From: Flabesymbios commensalis | Taxonomy: Eukaryota > Annelida > Polychaeta > Terebellida > Flabelligeridae | Reading direction: 5' to 3' | NCBI GenBank assembly: GCA_964017125.1 | Contig: OZ024903.1 | Location: forward strand, 79,247,028 to 79,311,027 | DNA length: 64,000 nt | Shown here: positions 45,601 to 56,610 of the stretch, in pieces | Layout: the number at the start of each line of letters is the position of its first letter | How positions within the stretch are numbered: the stretch's first letter is position 1 | The notes under the pieces: model-generated | What the model was told of the DNA's origin: nothing | What the model saw: the letters and a program-made list of their open reading frames with translations, nothing else | The model's database searches: none | Translations under genes and position numbers: made by a program

Positions 45601-46398
45601 AATATGACCATATGATGTAAAAATGTCCAAGGACTAGAACTGCAATTTTTTTTATTTTTTGTGCTGCGCATTCACCAGTTAGGCTAGTCCACAGACCAAG
45701 TGTAGGGGAGCCTGTCCTAATTTGGACCATTGCTCAATTTGGACCACCTGAGCATCCTAGTCTATGTTCGTCATAGATGCATCACGTGACGTCTGGCGGT
45801 TGGTTTTGGAACTGAAATCGAAGTCACACGTTGAATATGGAGTTGAAATCAAACAGAAAGAAAATGTGGGTGAAATCATCTTTTTTGAATTAATATTGTA
45901 ACTTTCCCAAAAATGTAAGTGTTTTGTTTCAACGTGCATTATGCTGCTGCATTATAACTCTGTGTCTAATCCAGTAACGGCGATTATTCTCTGTTTTCAA
46001 ACTGTTGTAAATTACTCCATTCCAGTCCTACATTTTGAAACGTTCACATACGGGTACTTCATGTCATTTTGCGTAAATTGGACAGATAAATTATGCTTAT
46101 ATTGGACCAGTGGTCCATTATAAGCAACCACTGGTCCAATAAGAGCAACAGTACTTTGAGATACTCATATCACCTGTGAAGCAAATGTAGGCTTGATGTC
46201 AGATATTTTTTCAGTTTTCAGTGGGTAATATAATAACTTTTCTGTAGTAGGCCTACCGACAGTTGTAGCATGTTTTTTTAACTTACGCCGAGCTTTGAAC
46301 AGCCACAACATGAGGCCTATTGATGACGAGCATTTATATGCGGCATATAAATGTTCGTCAGTTGTACACCTCTTTTTGGAGGGGTTCCTACCCAGTTA

Positions 46399-48620
46399 CT
46401 GAGAGCTGGGTGTGATTCAAAGATGATTGTGATGGAGAGCTTGATGTGATTGAGAGGTACTGAGAGCTGGGTGTGATGAAGAGCTGGTGATATAGCGAGC
46501 GTGATGGAGAACTACTGACGGATGGGTGTGATGGAGAGCTACTGAAAGCTGGGTGTGATGGAGAGCTACTGAGAGCTGGGTGTGAGAGCGAGCTACTGGG
46601 AGCTTGGTGTGATAGAGAGATGGGTGTGATGGAGAGCTGGGGGTGATTGAGAGATACTGAGAGCTGGGTGTGATGGAGAACTGGGTGTGCTTGAGATATA
46701 CTGAGAGCTGGGTGCGATAGAGAGCTGAGTGTGATTGATAGATACTGCGAGATGGGTGTGATGAAGAGCTGTGTTTGATACAGAGCTGGGTGTGATGGAG
46801 AGCTAGGTGTGATGGAGAGCTGGGTGTGATGAAGAGCTACTGAGAGCTGGGGGTGATGTAGAGCTGGATGTGATAGAGACCTGCTGAGGACTGGGTGATG
46901 GAGAAGTGATTGTGATTGAGAAGTACTCAGAGCTGGGTGTGATGGAGAGCTGCTGAAATAGAGAGCTGGGCGTGATGGAGAGTTAGTGATGACCGAATGT
47001 GATTGAGAGCTACTGGGAGCTGGGTGTGATTCAGAGATGATTGTGATGGAGAGCTTGGTGTGATTGAGAGGTACTGAGAGCTGGTTGTGATGGAGAGCTG
47101 GTGAGATAGAGAGCTGGGCGTGATGGAGAACTACTGACGGATGAGTGTGATGGAGAGCTGGGTGTGATGGAGAGCTGGGTGTGATTGAGAGTTACTGAGA
47201 GCTGAGTGTGATGGAGAGCTGGGTGTGATGGAGAGCTGGATGTGATAGAGAGCTGCTGAGGACTGGGTGATGGAGAAGTGATTGTGATTGAGAAGTACTC
47301 AGAGCTGGGTGTGGTGGAGAGCTGCTGAAATAGAGAGCTGGGTGTGATGGAGAGTTAATGATGGCCGAGTGTGATTGAGAGCTAGTGGGAGCTGGGTGTG
47401 ATTCAGAGATGATTGTGATGGAGAGCTTGATGTGATTGAGAGGTACTGAGAGCTGGTTGTGATGGAGAGCAGGTGAGATAGAGAGCTGGGCGTGATGGAG
47501 AACTACTGACGGATGGGTGTGATGGGGAGCTACTGAGGGCTGGGTGTAAGAAGAACTACTCAGAAATGGGGGTGATGGAGAGCTCATGAGAGCTGGGTGT
47601 GATGGAGAGATCCTGGGAGCTGGGTGTGATGGAGGGCTGGGTGTGGTGGAGAGCTGGGTATGATGGGAGGATGACCGAGAGCTGGGTGTGGTGGAGAGCT
47701 GGGTGTGATTGTGAACTAGTGAGAGTTGTGTGACATGGAGAGCTGGATGTGATGGAGAGCTTGGTGTGATGGTAAACTACTGAGGACTGGGTGTGATGGG
47801 GCGCTACTGATAGCTGGGTGTGATGGATGGAGAGCTACTGGGAGCTGGGTGTGATAGAGAGCTACTGAGGACTGAGTGATGGAGAACTGAGTGTGATTGA
47901 AAGGTACTGAGAGCTGGGTGTGATGTATAGCTGGTGAGATAGAGAGCTGGGTGTGGTGAAGAGCTACTGAGGTCTGGGTGTGATGGAGAGCTACTGGGAG
48001 CTCGGTGTGATGGAGATATCCTGGGAGCTGGGTGTGATGGAGAGCTCGTGAGAGCTGGGTGTGACGGAGAGCTGGGTCTGATGAAGAGCTACTGAGAGCT
48101 GGGTGTGATGGATAGCTCATGTGAGCTGGGTGTGATGGAGAGCTCGTGAGAGCTGGGTATGACGGAGAGCTGGGTGTGATAAAGAGCTACTGAGAGCTGG
48201 GTGTGATGGATAGCTCATGTGAGCTGAGTGTGATGGAGAGCTCGTGAGAGCTGGGTGTGATGAAGAACTGGGTGTGATGAAGAGCTACTGAGAGGTGGGT
48301 GGGATGGAGAGCTCCTGGGAGCTGGGTGTGATGGAGAGCTTCTGGGAGCTGGGTGTGATGGAGAGCTCGTGAGAGCTGGGTGTGATGGAGAGCTAGTGAG
48401 AGCTGGGTGTGATGGAGAACTAGGTGTGATCAAGAGATACTGAGAGCTGGGTGTGATGGAGAGCAGGGTGTGATTGAGAAATACTGAGAGCTGGGTGTGA
48501 TGGAGAGCTGGGTGTGATTAAGAGATACTGAGAGCTGGGTGTGATGGGAAGCAGGGTGTGATTGAGAGATACTGAGAGCTGGGTCTGATGGAGAACTGGG
48601 TGTGATAGAGAGCTACTTAG
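46399..48620 (+). repeat. 2.2 kb GAGAGCTGGGTGTGATG minisatellite
   Basis: Well over 60 units built from AGAGCTGGGTGTGATGG (about 17 bp), often alternating with a GAGAGCTACT(G)A spacer, so that composite units of 17 and 28-34 bp occur. Longer blocks are duplicated too: 47030-47330 resembles 47400-47520 and 46850-47000. Purine-rich on the plus strand throughout. The Ser-Pro-His-rich minus frames are artefacts. Confidence 0.97.
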
Positions 48621-49096
48621 GTGTACTCTCGGGTTTTATTTTCATCTCTACCCCTGTGATGCAGATTTATTATCTTAGGCTATCAAAGAGAGACTGCTTT
48701 GCCCCACCGCCTACATACTACTGTAAATGGGCCTATCCGTGTTCTACTTGTACTTGTGTCAAAAGAGATTAAGGCAATGTTTATCAATAAATGTTAATTA
48801 CTTTACGGATTGATGGTTTTTTGGTGATCAGATTATTGATTGGTTTGAAATGAAATTTTACGTGGAATGCAAAACCTCCTAACTGTCAAATAAATTTGGA
48901 AAAAGTGAAAGTCAAAAACACCTACATGTATCTGATGCTATAAATATATCACTTCTTTATTTGTGTCTATAGATTTCTTCAAAAGGTGTAGATTATAATT
49001 ATTGATGTAGGCCTACATAGCGATTTTGGAAAACAATCTCCATGAATAGTTAAAATTATCCAGTTATTATCGTTTTACTCAAAACTTCATTTTTTT

Positions 49097-49195
49097 TAGA
49101 TAGGTGGTTTTGCGCTTCCGCCATCTATCTAAAAGATAGGAGATTTTGCGTTTTCATCATCTATCTGTTAGATAGGTGTTTTTGAGCTTCCATCA
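49097..49195 (+). repeat. Three tandem GATAGGTG..TTTTGCG units
   Basis: Units of about 45 bp anchored on TAGATAGGTGGTTTTGCGCTTC, with CATC(T/A)TCTATCT joins, in the right subterminal part of element 2. Confidence 0.7.
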
Positions 49196-49710
49196 TCGTT
49201 ATGTTTTTGCTGGCCTAAACATGCTAAATGTATTAGCACATAATTTATAACATAGTTCCCATATTGGACCAGTTGCTGCGTAAATTGGACCACTGGTCCA
49301 ATATAGGCTAGTACATGGTCCAATTTAGGGAACAGCAGTCATAATTGGGACCGATCGTCTATTTTCTTTCTTCACACAATAGTCTAGAATTGGTAATATT
49401 TCAAGTGTTACGCTTGGTCCTATGTTGTATGGTCTTGTCATGTACCAGATACACACATGAATTTAGAATTAAGTTCCATTGGTGTAGGAAATATCGAGAT
49501 GAATGTTTAGGGGGTCCAATATAGGCCAGCCTCCCCTATATATACAGGTCAGTGGGCTAGTCTCTATATCTAGCCTAACTGGAGAATGCGCAGCACAAAA
49601 ATTAAAAATTTGCAGTTCTAGTCTATGTAGGCCTATATGTTTACATCATATGGTCATATTAATAACCCGAAATAAAATCACCGATTTTTTAATGATTTTA
49701 GCCTGGGCCA

Positions 49711-50848
49711 GTCTCTTTAACCTGGGCTGAAATTTGCAACATTGAACTTTGTTCGGCATATAAGTGTATATTTGGTATCCACTTGTTTTTACATAATTTG
49801 GGTGTGCTGAATTCGAATCTGTCGGATAATATTCTATATTTGGTGACTTTCACCTTCAAATTAGCAAAACATAAAATGGCCGCCAAAATGTAAATAAAAC
49901 CCCGTATATTCTAAGGTTTATCGCAATTTATGGTTTCTTGAAGATTTTTATTCGAGAAATGTCTTTGGAAAGACATGACCTTGATTTGACTTTCAAATTC
50001 AATATGTCCGCCGTTTTTTAATATTTACTGTTACTATAATTAGCCTATACCGCTGAACATTCTGTCGATAATACGACTTAATTGAAGTAACTTAGGCCCT
50101 AATGGACCAGGAAAAAAAAATCCAAAATGGCCGCGACATTCACCCTCTAAGGAACGAAAAACAAAATAGCTATCAAAAATGTAAATTACACCTCTTTTTT
50201 TTGTTTGTCGTACGGAAATGCTCAATTTATGATTTTTGAATAACTTGGGAACAGAAACACTCATGTCTGATGTTTAATTATCATCGTCTCGATCGTATCG
50301 GAAAATTCAAGATGGCCGTCATTTTGCATATTTACAATTAAAATCAAGAAGTCTTTCTAAATACTGAGCACATGAAAGCATGTTAGAATATTATGTCATT
50401 AAACCTAGTTTCGAATGCCTTGTAAGTGAATTTGTCGTAATAGCTAGTCAATTTTTCAAATTTTCATTAAATAATGTTTTTTCATTATAATATAGTTTAG
50501 ATGCATAAAAACGATATAATTCTGTGCTGGTGGTAACCATTTTGAATTTTAAGGCCAAAGAAAGGTAATTTTAAAAGAAAAACATGAGACACACATTTAT
50601 CAACTCCAAATCACGCAGAAGTCAGAAATTGTGCATTTCCTTGTCGGAAAAAAAGTAGAAGATATGTGGTTTGGCGGCCATTTTTGTTTTGCAAAATTAA
50701 AGGTGAATGACACTAAATAAAAAACGTTATCCGACTGATTCGAATTCAGCACACCCAAATTATGTAAACACAAGTGGATAACAAATTATATACTTATATG
50801 CCGAGCAGAGTTCAATGTTTCAGATTTCAGCCCAGGTTGATTACAGAC
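49711..50848. mobile_element. Foldback element with ~170 bp arms
   Basis: The left arm 49719-49891 (AACCTGGGCTGAAATTTG, ACTTTGTTCGGCATATAAG, CACCCAAATTATG in complement) pairs with 50670-50837 (GCACACCCAAATTATGTAAA, CCGAGCAGAGTTCAATGTT, CAGCCCAGGTT). The interior has diverged ~150-200 bp units centred on AAGATGGCCG. No coding: the minus frames at 49698-49886 and 50040-50264 are not supported. It starts only about 10 bp after the split MITE ends. Confidence 0.78.
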
Positions 50849-51159
50849 ATTTTTATAGCAGGCTGCTAAATTCCTATCTCGATATTTTATTCATTTGATT
50901 CAAAATAAGATTTCCTGTGAATGTCCCTGTAATTCAGGAAATGGGCCTACCCATATACCAGGTTCCAAGGCACCGTTGTGATTCGCATTGCCGGAAGTGT
51001 AGGGAACCTTTTATTGCGAATACCCGACATGCCATGGACCTTCAGTTGAACGAAGTTCATGCTAACTTAGTCTGTTGTTTCAGTTTAACCGAGGAAAAAA
51101 TAATTTTGTCACAAATTGTACTTTTATTTCACATATTGTTTTTATACATCATTGTCTAT
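50849..51159. other. Unassigned spacer
   Basis: Holds an 87-codon plus frame (50917-51180) with HRCDSHCRKCREPFIANTRH, a possible but unsupported zinc-knuckle-like string. No repeat was recognised. Confidence 0.3.
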
Positions 51160-51612
51160 GGTTGGCCATCACACTCATAAGTAAATAAACCTTCCGAGGA
51201 TAATTAGAAACCTTCCGCGGATAATTAAAAACCTTCCGCGGATAATTAAAAACATTCCGCGGAGAATTATAACCTTCCGCGGATAATTAAAAACCTTCCG
51301 CGGAGAATTATAACCTTCCGCGGATAATTAAAAACCTTCCGCGGATAATTAGAAACCTTCCGCGGACAATTAAAAACCTTCCGCGGATAATTAAAAACCT
51401 TCCGCGGACAATTAAAAATTAATTCTCCGCGGAAGGTTTTAATTATCCGCGGAAGGTTTTTAATACTACGCAGAAGGTTTTTAATTGTCCGCGGAAGGTT
51501 TTTAATTATCCGCGGAAGGTTTTTAATTGTCCGCGGAAGGTTTATAATTATCCGCGGAAGGTTTATAATTATCCTCGGAAGGTTTATTTACTTATGAGGG
51601 TGATGGCCAACC
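51160..51612. repeat. Giant palindrome made of a CCTTCCGCGG minisatellite
   Basis: The outer ends GGTTGGCCATCA(C)AC and the complement of GGTTGGCCATCACCC are followed by CTCATAAGTAAATAAACC on each side. The left arm then has about eleven units of ACCTTCCGCGGATAATTAAA (~21 bp), and the right arm has about eight of the reverse complement. The switch of orientation is at 51412-51420. Each unit's CCGCGG is itself self-complementary. Units vary mainly at GATAATT/GAGAATT/GACAATT. A ~225 bp-arm cruciform is possible. No coding and no spacers, so it is not a CRISPR. Confidence 0.95.
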
Positions 51613-51632
51613 ATAATTGTCTAGATCTTATT

Positions 51633-51770
51633 CAGGCGCGGATCCAGAGGGGGGGCGCACACCCACCCGTTTTTGTGCCAAATTCTTTGAAAAGTCCCCT
51701 AAATTGGCCTAAAAACTCGCCCCCGAGCCAACTGCGCCCCCTCCTTTTTCAAATCCTGGATCCGCTCCTG
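51633..51770. mobile_element. 138 bp hAT-like MITE
   Basis: Starts CAGGCGCGGATCCAG and ends with the complement of CAGGAGCGGATCCAGG. The interior is GC-rich with a GGGGGGGCGC / GCGCCCCC pairing. CAGG(G)GCGGATCCAG ends are common among hAT-type MITEs in animals. A TTATT word occurs on both sides, shorter than the 8 bp expected for hAT. Confidence 0.75.
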
Positions 51771-52729
51771 TTATTATACATCATGTGATCGCAACTGTGC
51801 GTTGCAGAACGTCGATCACACGTTGGCGGTCGCTCCGCAGTCGTCGAGTGCGTTAGATATGTTAGAGGCCTACATACGTTACGCATGCGCTGCTCCCACG
51901 CTGGCAGTTGCTGGTGATCGCTGGCGATAGAATCACGGATTATGTGATGTGCATTCTTCAGTCGTCAATCACGTTACTCTAACGCTACTCGTGCGCTTAT
52001 GAACGCTGGACATTCGTTACGGATCATGAAAGTCTATCAATCGCCAGCGATTGCAATAATTTTTAATATTTTTCCTTGCGTTACGCGATCGTTGACAGTG
52101 ATCGCAAATGTATGACAGGGCTTTAACGTATACACTATGCAACAATTACTGTGATTATCTGATCATTTCAATGTTTATGTATAAAGTTATAATATTTTTT
52201 ATTTATTGTGTTTCGTGATTAACATAGCCTATACCTATGCCATACCTGGTTTACAATTGTACCTTTCCCCACATTTTATTGTCCATACTTTATCGTCTGT
52301 ACCTTGTTAACGTATACACTGTGCAACTAATACATTATTGTGATCATTTCAATGACGCTACAATTGCTGTCAAATATTGTATGATTAAGACACTCATAAA
52401 AAATTTAACTTTGATAATAAATAAATTTTCATTTAACTATACATTGTTGTTCTTGTTGTTTTTCCATCACTTTTTTCCACACTTACACTATTGTATTCAC
52501 GGCCACGCTCCCTTTGAGCTCTAGGTAGTAGACACTAGAGAGGGGTGTACGTGGGCAAAGAGTGGGGGGGGGGGGGTATACCACCCAGTTAGTAATCTAC
52601 CAGCCAACCTCCCTATCGCCACCCCTCCCCCTCTTAACACCTCCATCGACCTCCTAGGCGTACATCGTGCCACACAGTTCCCGGGAATATGACGTGCTGC
52701 TTGTGATTTCTAAAAAAATAGTCTCTAAT
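51771..52729. other. Mostly unassigned, with GATCGC-rich stretch
   Basis: 51780-52110 is richer in CG than its surroundings, with many GATCGC/GCGATC and GCTGGCGAT words, perhaps a decayed DNA transposon. A diverged pair of segments (ATACACTATGCAACAATTAC near 52131 and ATACACTGTGCAACTAATAC near 52314) is about 180 bp apart. A 14-base G run is near 52565. No gene. Confidence 0.4.
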
Positions 52730-53055
52730 TGGCGGCCATTTTGACTATGGGTGGAAAGCTGAAAATCTAATCAGGTCATCTCCATACTCATAGGTAAATT
52801 CACATAGAAAAATGGAAAGATCGAATAAGTTGTCGCGTTAACAAGGAATTTAAAAATAAATAAAACCAAGATGGCCGCCATAGCCTCGTTTCCAGTCAAA
52901 CATGAAAACGGACAAAGCCAATAGACTCGCAACCACCCCCCCCCCCAAAAATTTTTTTAGTAATTTCCATACTCATGCGTAGCTTCACATAAAAGATTGG
53001 AGAAATCCAATAATTATTTTTCAAGTTAACGCGTCAACAAGATTTTTGGAATCTT
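52730..53055 (+). repeat. Two diverged ~200 bp tandem units
   Basis: TCCATACTCATAGGTAAATTCACATA near 52781 matches TCCATACTCATGCGTAGCTTCACATA near 52967, each followed by AAA(A/T)GG..GA..ATC(G/C)AATAA and GTTAACGCG-type words. No coding. Confidence 0.7.
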
Positions 53056-53224
53056 TGACCTTAACCTTTTGAGCTTTGGTAAAAAAATTGCCGTAGGGGT
53101 GGAATATTAGTATAATTTTTTAAAATTTAATCTGTTGGACCATGTTGTAGCCAAAGGTGGCAGCGTACGGCGGCGGAGACAGCGGCGCACGAGGGGGACG
53201 ACAATACCCCTTCGGGCCCAACAG

Positions 53225-53815
53225 AAATTAGATCCAAGATGAATGTTTTTGAACGTGCAACAGAATATGAAATTCAAAAGCTCATCGTCCAAATCATGTG
53301 ATCTGGACCCCATTCTTACAAGCGTGCTGAAAAATAGTCTTGACATAATAATCACTACCATCACTGACATAATCAACATTTCAATAGAGATTAGTACATT
53401 TCCTCAACATTTCAAAAAAGCTCATGTAAGACCACTACCTAAAAAACCCATCTCTTCCTAAAAACGAACTGAAAAACTACATTTAACTTATTAGAGTTTC
53501 ATTTCCAAAATCTTAGAAAAGGTAGTAGCAAATCGGCTGCAAGATCATATAAAAAATAACCATATATTTGATCCATTGAAATCAGCCTACCGGAAACATC
53601 ACTCTAGAGAATCAGTGCTACTGAAAATACATAACGATATCACTATTAGTATGGACAAGGGTGAAGCTACAGCTCTGACCCTGTTTGACTTGTCGGCTGC
53701 TTTCGACATCATTAACCATGCTACATTAACAAGACATAGATGTCGTTCAGGCGAACCCCCGCTATAATGTCCGAGGGCCGTGTGCTAGGACCAATGCTGT
53801 TTACCGTATGTATAC
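53225..53815 (+). pseudogene. LINE-C, CR1-like RT fragment
   Basis: The plus frame reads KSSSSKSCDLDPILTSVLK, AHVRPLPKKP, then (after a shift near 53460) an ISKILEKVVANRLQDHI stretch, LKSAYRKHHSRESVLLKIHN and LTLFDLSAAFDIINHATL, the RT motif A with its catalytic Asp. About 50 bp later comes VLGPMLFTV, which in an intact element lies some 100 codons further on, so motif A and motif B are joined by a deletion. The endonuclease and C-terminus are absent. Similar to the CR1/Zenon group and closer to consensus than LINE-B. Confidence 0.9.
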
Positions 53816-55274
53816 ACTAAACCACTCAGCGCTATAATGCTTTCCCATGCTAAATAATTCTTCTAGGTCAGGAATAAAATCCATCTGCATCAGCCAAAAA
53901 CCTTGATGTAGGCCTAATTAAACTAGCATGAATTTCCGGGACACTTATGTAGGTCATGCTTCTATCATATCCGTGACCTGCGTCGAATTAAAACTGTGTC
54001 AATGACACAGAAGCTCATCCTTAATTAGGGCAAGTTGATTACGAATTAAAATTTCTGAAGTCCGTGAGGCAGTTCTATGCACATGCATGAACTCTTTCAA
54101 ATAAACTAAACTAAATTGAAATCGGATAATAAGTGAGGGACGAGAGGCATTCTTGTGAATTGTGGACAGAGTGCCCTAATTACGTCTTAATTAGGTCATA
54201 AGTTATGTTATAATTTTTTTTTATGAATTCCGTGAGGACGTTTAATGCACAGGCACAAGCTCGTTCAAACCATAGATGGCAGGTTCCACGATAATGTGTA
54301 CCATAACGTTAGCATTATTATGATTGCAAATTACATTTTATTGTTTTAGTATACCAAAGAGGAAATAAGTGTGCTTAAAGGTTACCATGCTGACATATAG
54401 TGTACAAAATTTCTGTGATAAAGACAAATCGTGAAAACTTAAAATTAATAAAACGTAGTCAAAAACCTGTCATATCAAGAGTATAAAACCTACTTTGGCG
54501 ACATGTCATGTTTTTGTACATCGTTTTTGTCAACATTGTTTAATTAATTTAGCTAGCATTATGCTGCATCATAAAAACAATATATCAAATTATGATTATT
54601 GAAAGTCTATTTTACCACGAGGCATTTTTTGACAAAAATATGGATGTTTAAAATTGACACTTAAAACGTGATTTTGTACATCAAAGATGTATTCATCACG
54701 TTAGCAAAATTAAAAGTGTTCGTACGTCAAAACTATTTAAACCATTAATATGAGCTTGAGCAATTGACCAGGTAATTGGTTTGTCTTCTAAAATATATAA
54801 CACAAAATGTTAAAATAATAAATGTCTAGATATAGTGGCATCGAGTTGTCAGTCACGGAATTCGCTGTCCTATTTTGCGTAACAATAGCACTACAGTTTA
54901 CGCACTGTACAGCAACAGATTTGTATACTAGCTGCCCATGTGACATGGTTTTGATATCTGTGGCTATTGCCTGCACGTGTTAGTTCAGAAAAATACCGCT
55001 ATGTGGTAGGCATGTTTCTAAAATGTACTGGTCAAAATTTACGTCACCATCTCTGTGATTAATGAGAAAGTAGCGTTAGCATTTAGATTTCGTAAATTTG
55101 ACAATTCAAGCCTGCTAAGTGCCCAGTTTGGACCTCTGAACATGCCATTTCCATAGAAAATGAAATAATGTATCTCATTACAGCGAATGTAATGCTTTGT
55201 ACCGGTCAAGGCTATAATTAAACACATTTGTGTTTGTGTTGCTATCGTTTATGGATACTGGACAAACCCCACAC
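53816..55274. other. Unassigned AT-rich DNA
   Basis: A loose direct repeat (AATTAGGGCAAGTTGATTACGAATTA near 54020 and AATTAGGTCATAAGTTATG near 54190, each followed by ..TCCGTGAGG...TGCACA.GCA) suggests an old ~180 bp duplication. No gene was recognised, and the frames at 54788-54976 and 55039-55227 have no signature. Confidence 0.4.
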
Positions 55275-55715
55275 TAACGTTATATTTCTTGGATGTTTTT
55301 CACTGTGAACGTTATGTTATTTGGATGTTTTTCACTGCTAACGTTATGCTATTTGGATGTTTTTCACTGTGAACGTTATTTTAATTGGATGTTTTTCACT
55401 GTTAACGTTATGTTATTTGGATGTTTATCACTGGTAACGTTATGTTAGTTGGATGTTTTTCACTGTTAACGTTATGGTAATTGGATGTTTCTCACTGTTA
55501 ACGTTATGTTATTTGGATGTTTTTCACTGTTAACGTTATGGTAATTGGATGTTTCTCACCGTTAACGTTATGTTATTTGGATGTTTTTCACTGTGAACGT
55601 TATGTTATTTAGATGTTTTTCACTGTGAACGTTATGTTAATTGGATGTTTTCACTGTGAACGTTATGTTTTGTGGATGTTTTTGCCTGTGAACGTTATGA
55701 TATATAGATGTTTTC
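55275..55715 (+). repeat. 32 bp minisatellite, ~13 units
   Basis: Units of TTATTTGGATGTTTTTCACTG plus T(T/G)AACGTTATG. Early units use GTGAACGTT and middle units GTTAACGTT, so the palindromic GTTAACGTTA core was spread or lost by local duplication. Confidence 0.95.
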
Positions 55716-56047
55716 ACTGTTATGGCTACAAAAAAAGATGTAGGCCTATTGGTGATATTCTACTTCATAAACATGATTAAATTGAAGTAGTTTGTATTTA
55801 TTTGAGGAGCGCATGTTGAGATATTCCACCTATAGAAATTAAAGAGCACTTGAATCTTGAACACACAATTGTTCTGAAACAATCTATGTGCATGTTAATT
55901 GCAAAAAGGCCAACCTCTTTAAGCGAAAAGTTTATCAATTTTTTGTAATTTTGAAAAAACAAACATCTACCACTCATAAAAATAACAGTTCAAACGAAAA
56001 GTAGCCAAATAGATCAATGGCCATACCCAGAACATATGTTTTAGGGA
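55716..56047. other. Unassigned spacer
   Basis: Nothing recognised. Confidence 0.35.
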
Positions 56048-56285
56048 TGTGTGGGACGTGATGCAATGGATAAAGCGTAGAACTTTGCAATTCGCCGCTG
56101 CATGCCTGCCTTGCGAGTTTAAGGCTCGCTTGGTGCATAATTTTCAGAGAAATGTCAATGTTTCTTCTCTCTACACCCTAGGACATTGATGTGTCAATTT
56201 GTGCCCCCACATGCTTCATTTCACTCAGGTGTGGATGAGTAGGATTACCTGGTGGGATAGAGATGGAAAATATATTCGATAATAA
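56048..56285 (+). mobile_element. tRNA-derived SINE, second family (copy 2)
   Basis: Box A-like GTGATGCAATGGATAAAGCG and box B-like GCGAGTTTAAGGCTCGC are 40 bp apart. The body TTTTCAGAGAAATGTCAATG is shared with the copy at 4389-4540, and a GGATGAGTAGGATTACCTGG segment follows, a type common to deuterostome and mollusc SINEs. The 3' end grades into a run with AAAATATATTC. The cloverleaf does not close well, so it is not a functional tRNA gene. Confidence 0.65.
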
Positions 56286-56610
56286 AGGTAAAATTAGTGA
56301 CCTAAAATGCGAAAAATCTCAATAAATCGGCCATTTTTATTTTTTTCCAGCCATTATTGAACTTATCCGAGAACTGCTTATTAGTAACATGCATAACAAA
56401 TTTGAAGAGGATACATGAAAAACTTTTCAAGTTATCGCACCCACAAGGTCAAATTGTTGACGTAAAATGTGAAAAATCGCAATAAATCTGCCATTTTGAA
56501 TTTTTTTCAAACATTATTGAACTTGTCCGAGAACTGGTCATTAGTAACATGCACAACAAATTTGGGAAGGTTACATGAAAAACTTTTCAAGTTATCGCGC
56601 CCACAAGTAA
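56286..56610 (+). repeat. Two ~160 bp tandem units
   Basis: GACCTAAAATGCGAAAAATC and GACGTAAAATGTGAAAAATC start the two units. They stay about 85-90% similar through GAACTT(A/G)TCCGAGAACTG, TTAGTAACATGC and AACTTTTCAAGTTATCGC(A/G)CC. Confidence 0.9.

Larger units (their letters stand above)
45705..49536. mobile_element. TA-flanked TIR element carrying a minisatellite (element 2)
   Basis: Ends GGGGAGCCTGTCCTAATTTGG and the complement of GGGGAGGCTGGCCTATATTGG, with TA on both sides (45703-45704, 49537-49538), inserted in the loop of a MITE. TTGGACCA words, several as GGACCACTGGTCC-type palindromes, cluster in the terminal ~430 bp at each side (45719-45745 and 46105-46135; 49265-49330 and 49512). 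No transposase frame is present. Most of the interior is the 2.2 kb minisatellite. The layout parallels element 1 at 19029-21984, although the terminal sequences differ. Probably a non-autonomous Tc1/mariner-like element. Confidence 0.82.
45601..49702. mobile_element. Palindromic MITE split by a 3.8 kb insertion
   Basis: The left arm 45601-45702 (AATATGACCATATGATG, TAGAACTGCAA, GCTGCGCATTCACCAGTTAG) and right arm 49539-49702 (complementary blocks in mirrored order) belong to the family seen whole at 13075-13387. The loop is interrupted by the TA-flanked element 45705-49536. The outermost ~45 bp of the left arm are missing or replaced. Confidence 0.82.

Noticed and set aside
47192-48433. Three long minus-strand open frames rich in Ser, Pro and His
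   Set aside because: They translate the GAGAGCTGGGTGTGATG minisatellite. The unit has no stops on that strand, so open length is expected without coding.
50917-51180. HRCDSHCRKC string as a zinc-finger protein
   Set aside because: A single short Cys/His cluster without a second pair at family spacing, no splice borders, and it runs into the palindromic minisatellite.
51188-51590. Regular short repeats resembling a CRISPR array
   Set aside because: Units are contiguous without distinct spacers, reverse orientation mid-way, and lie in an animal genome.
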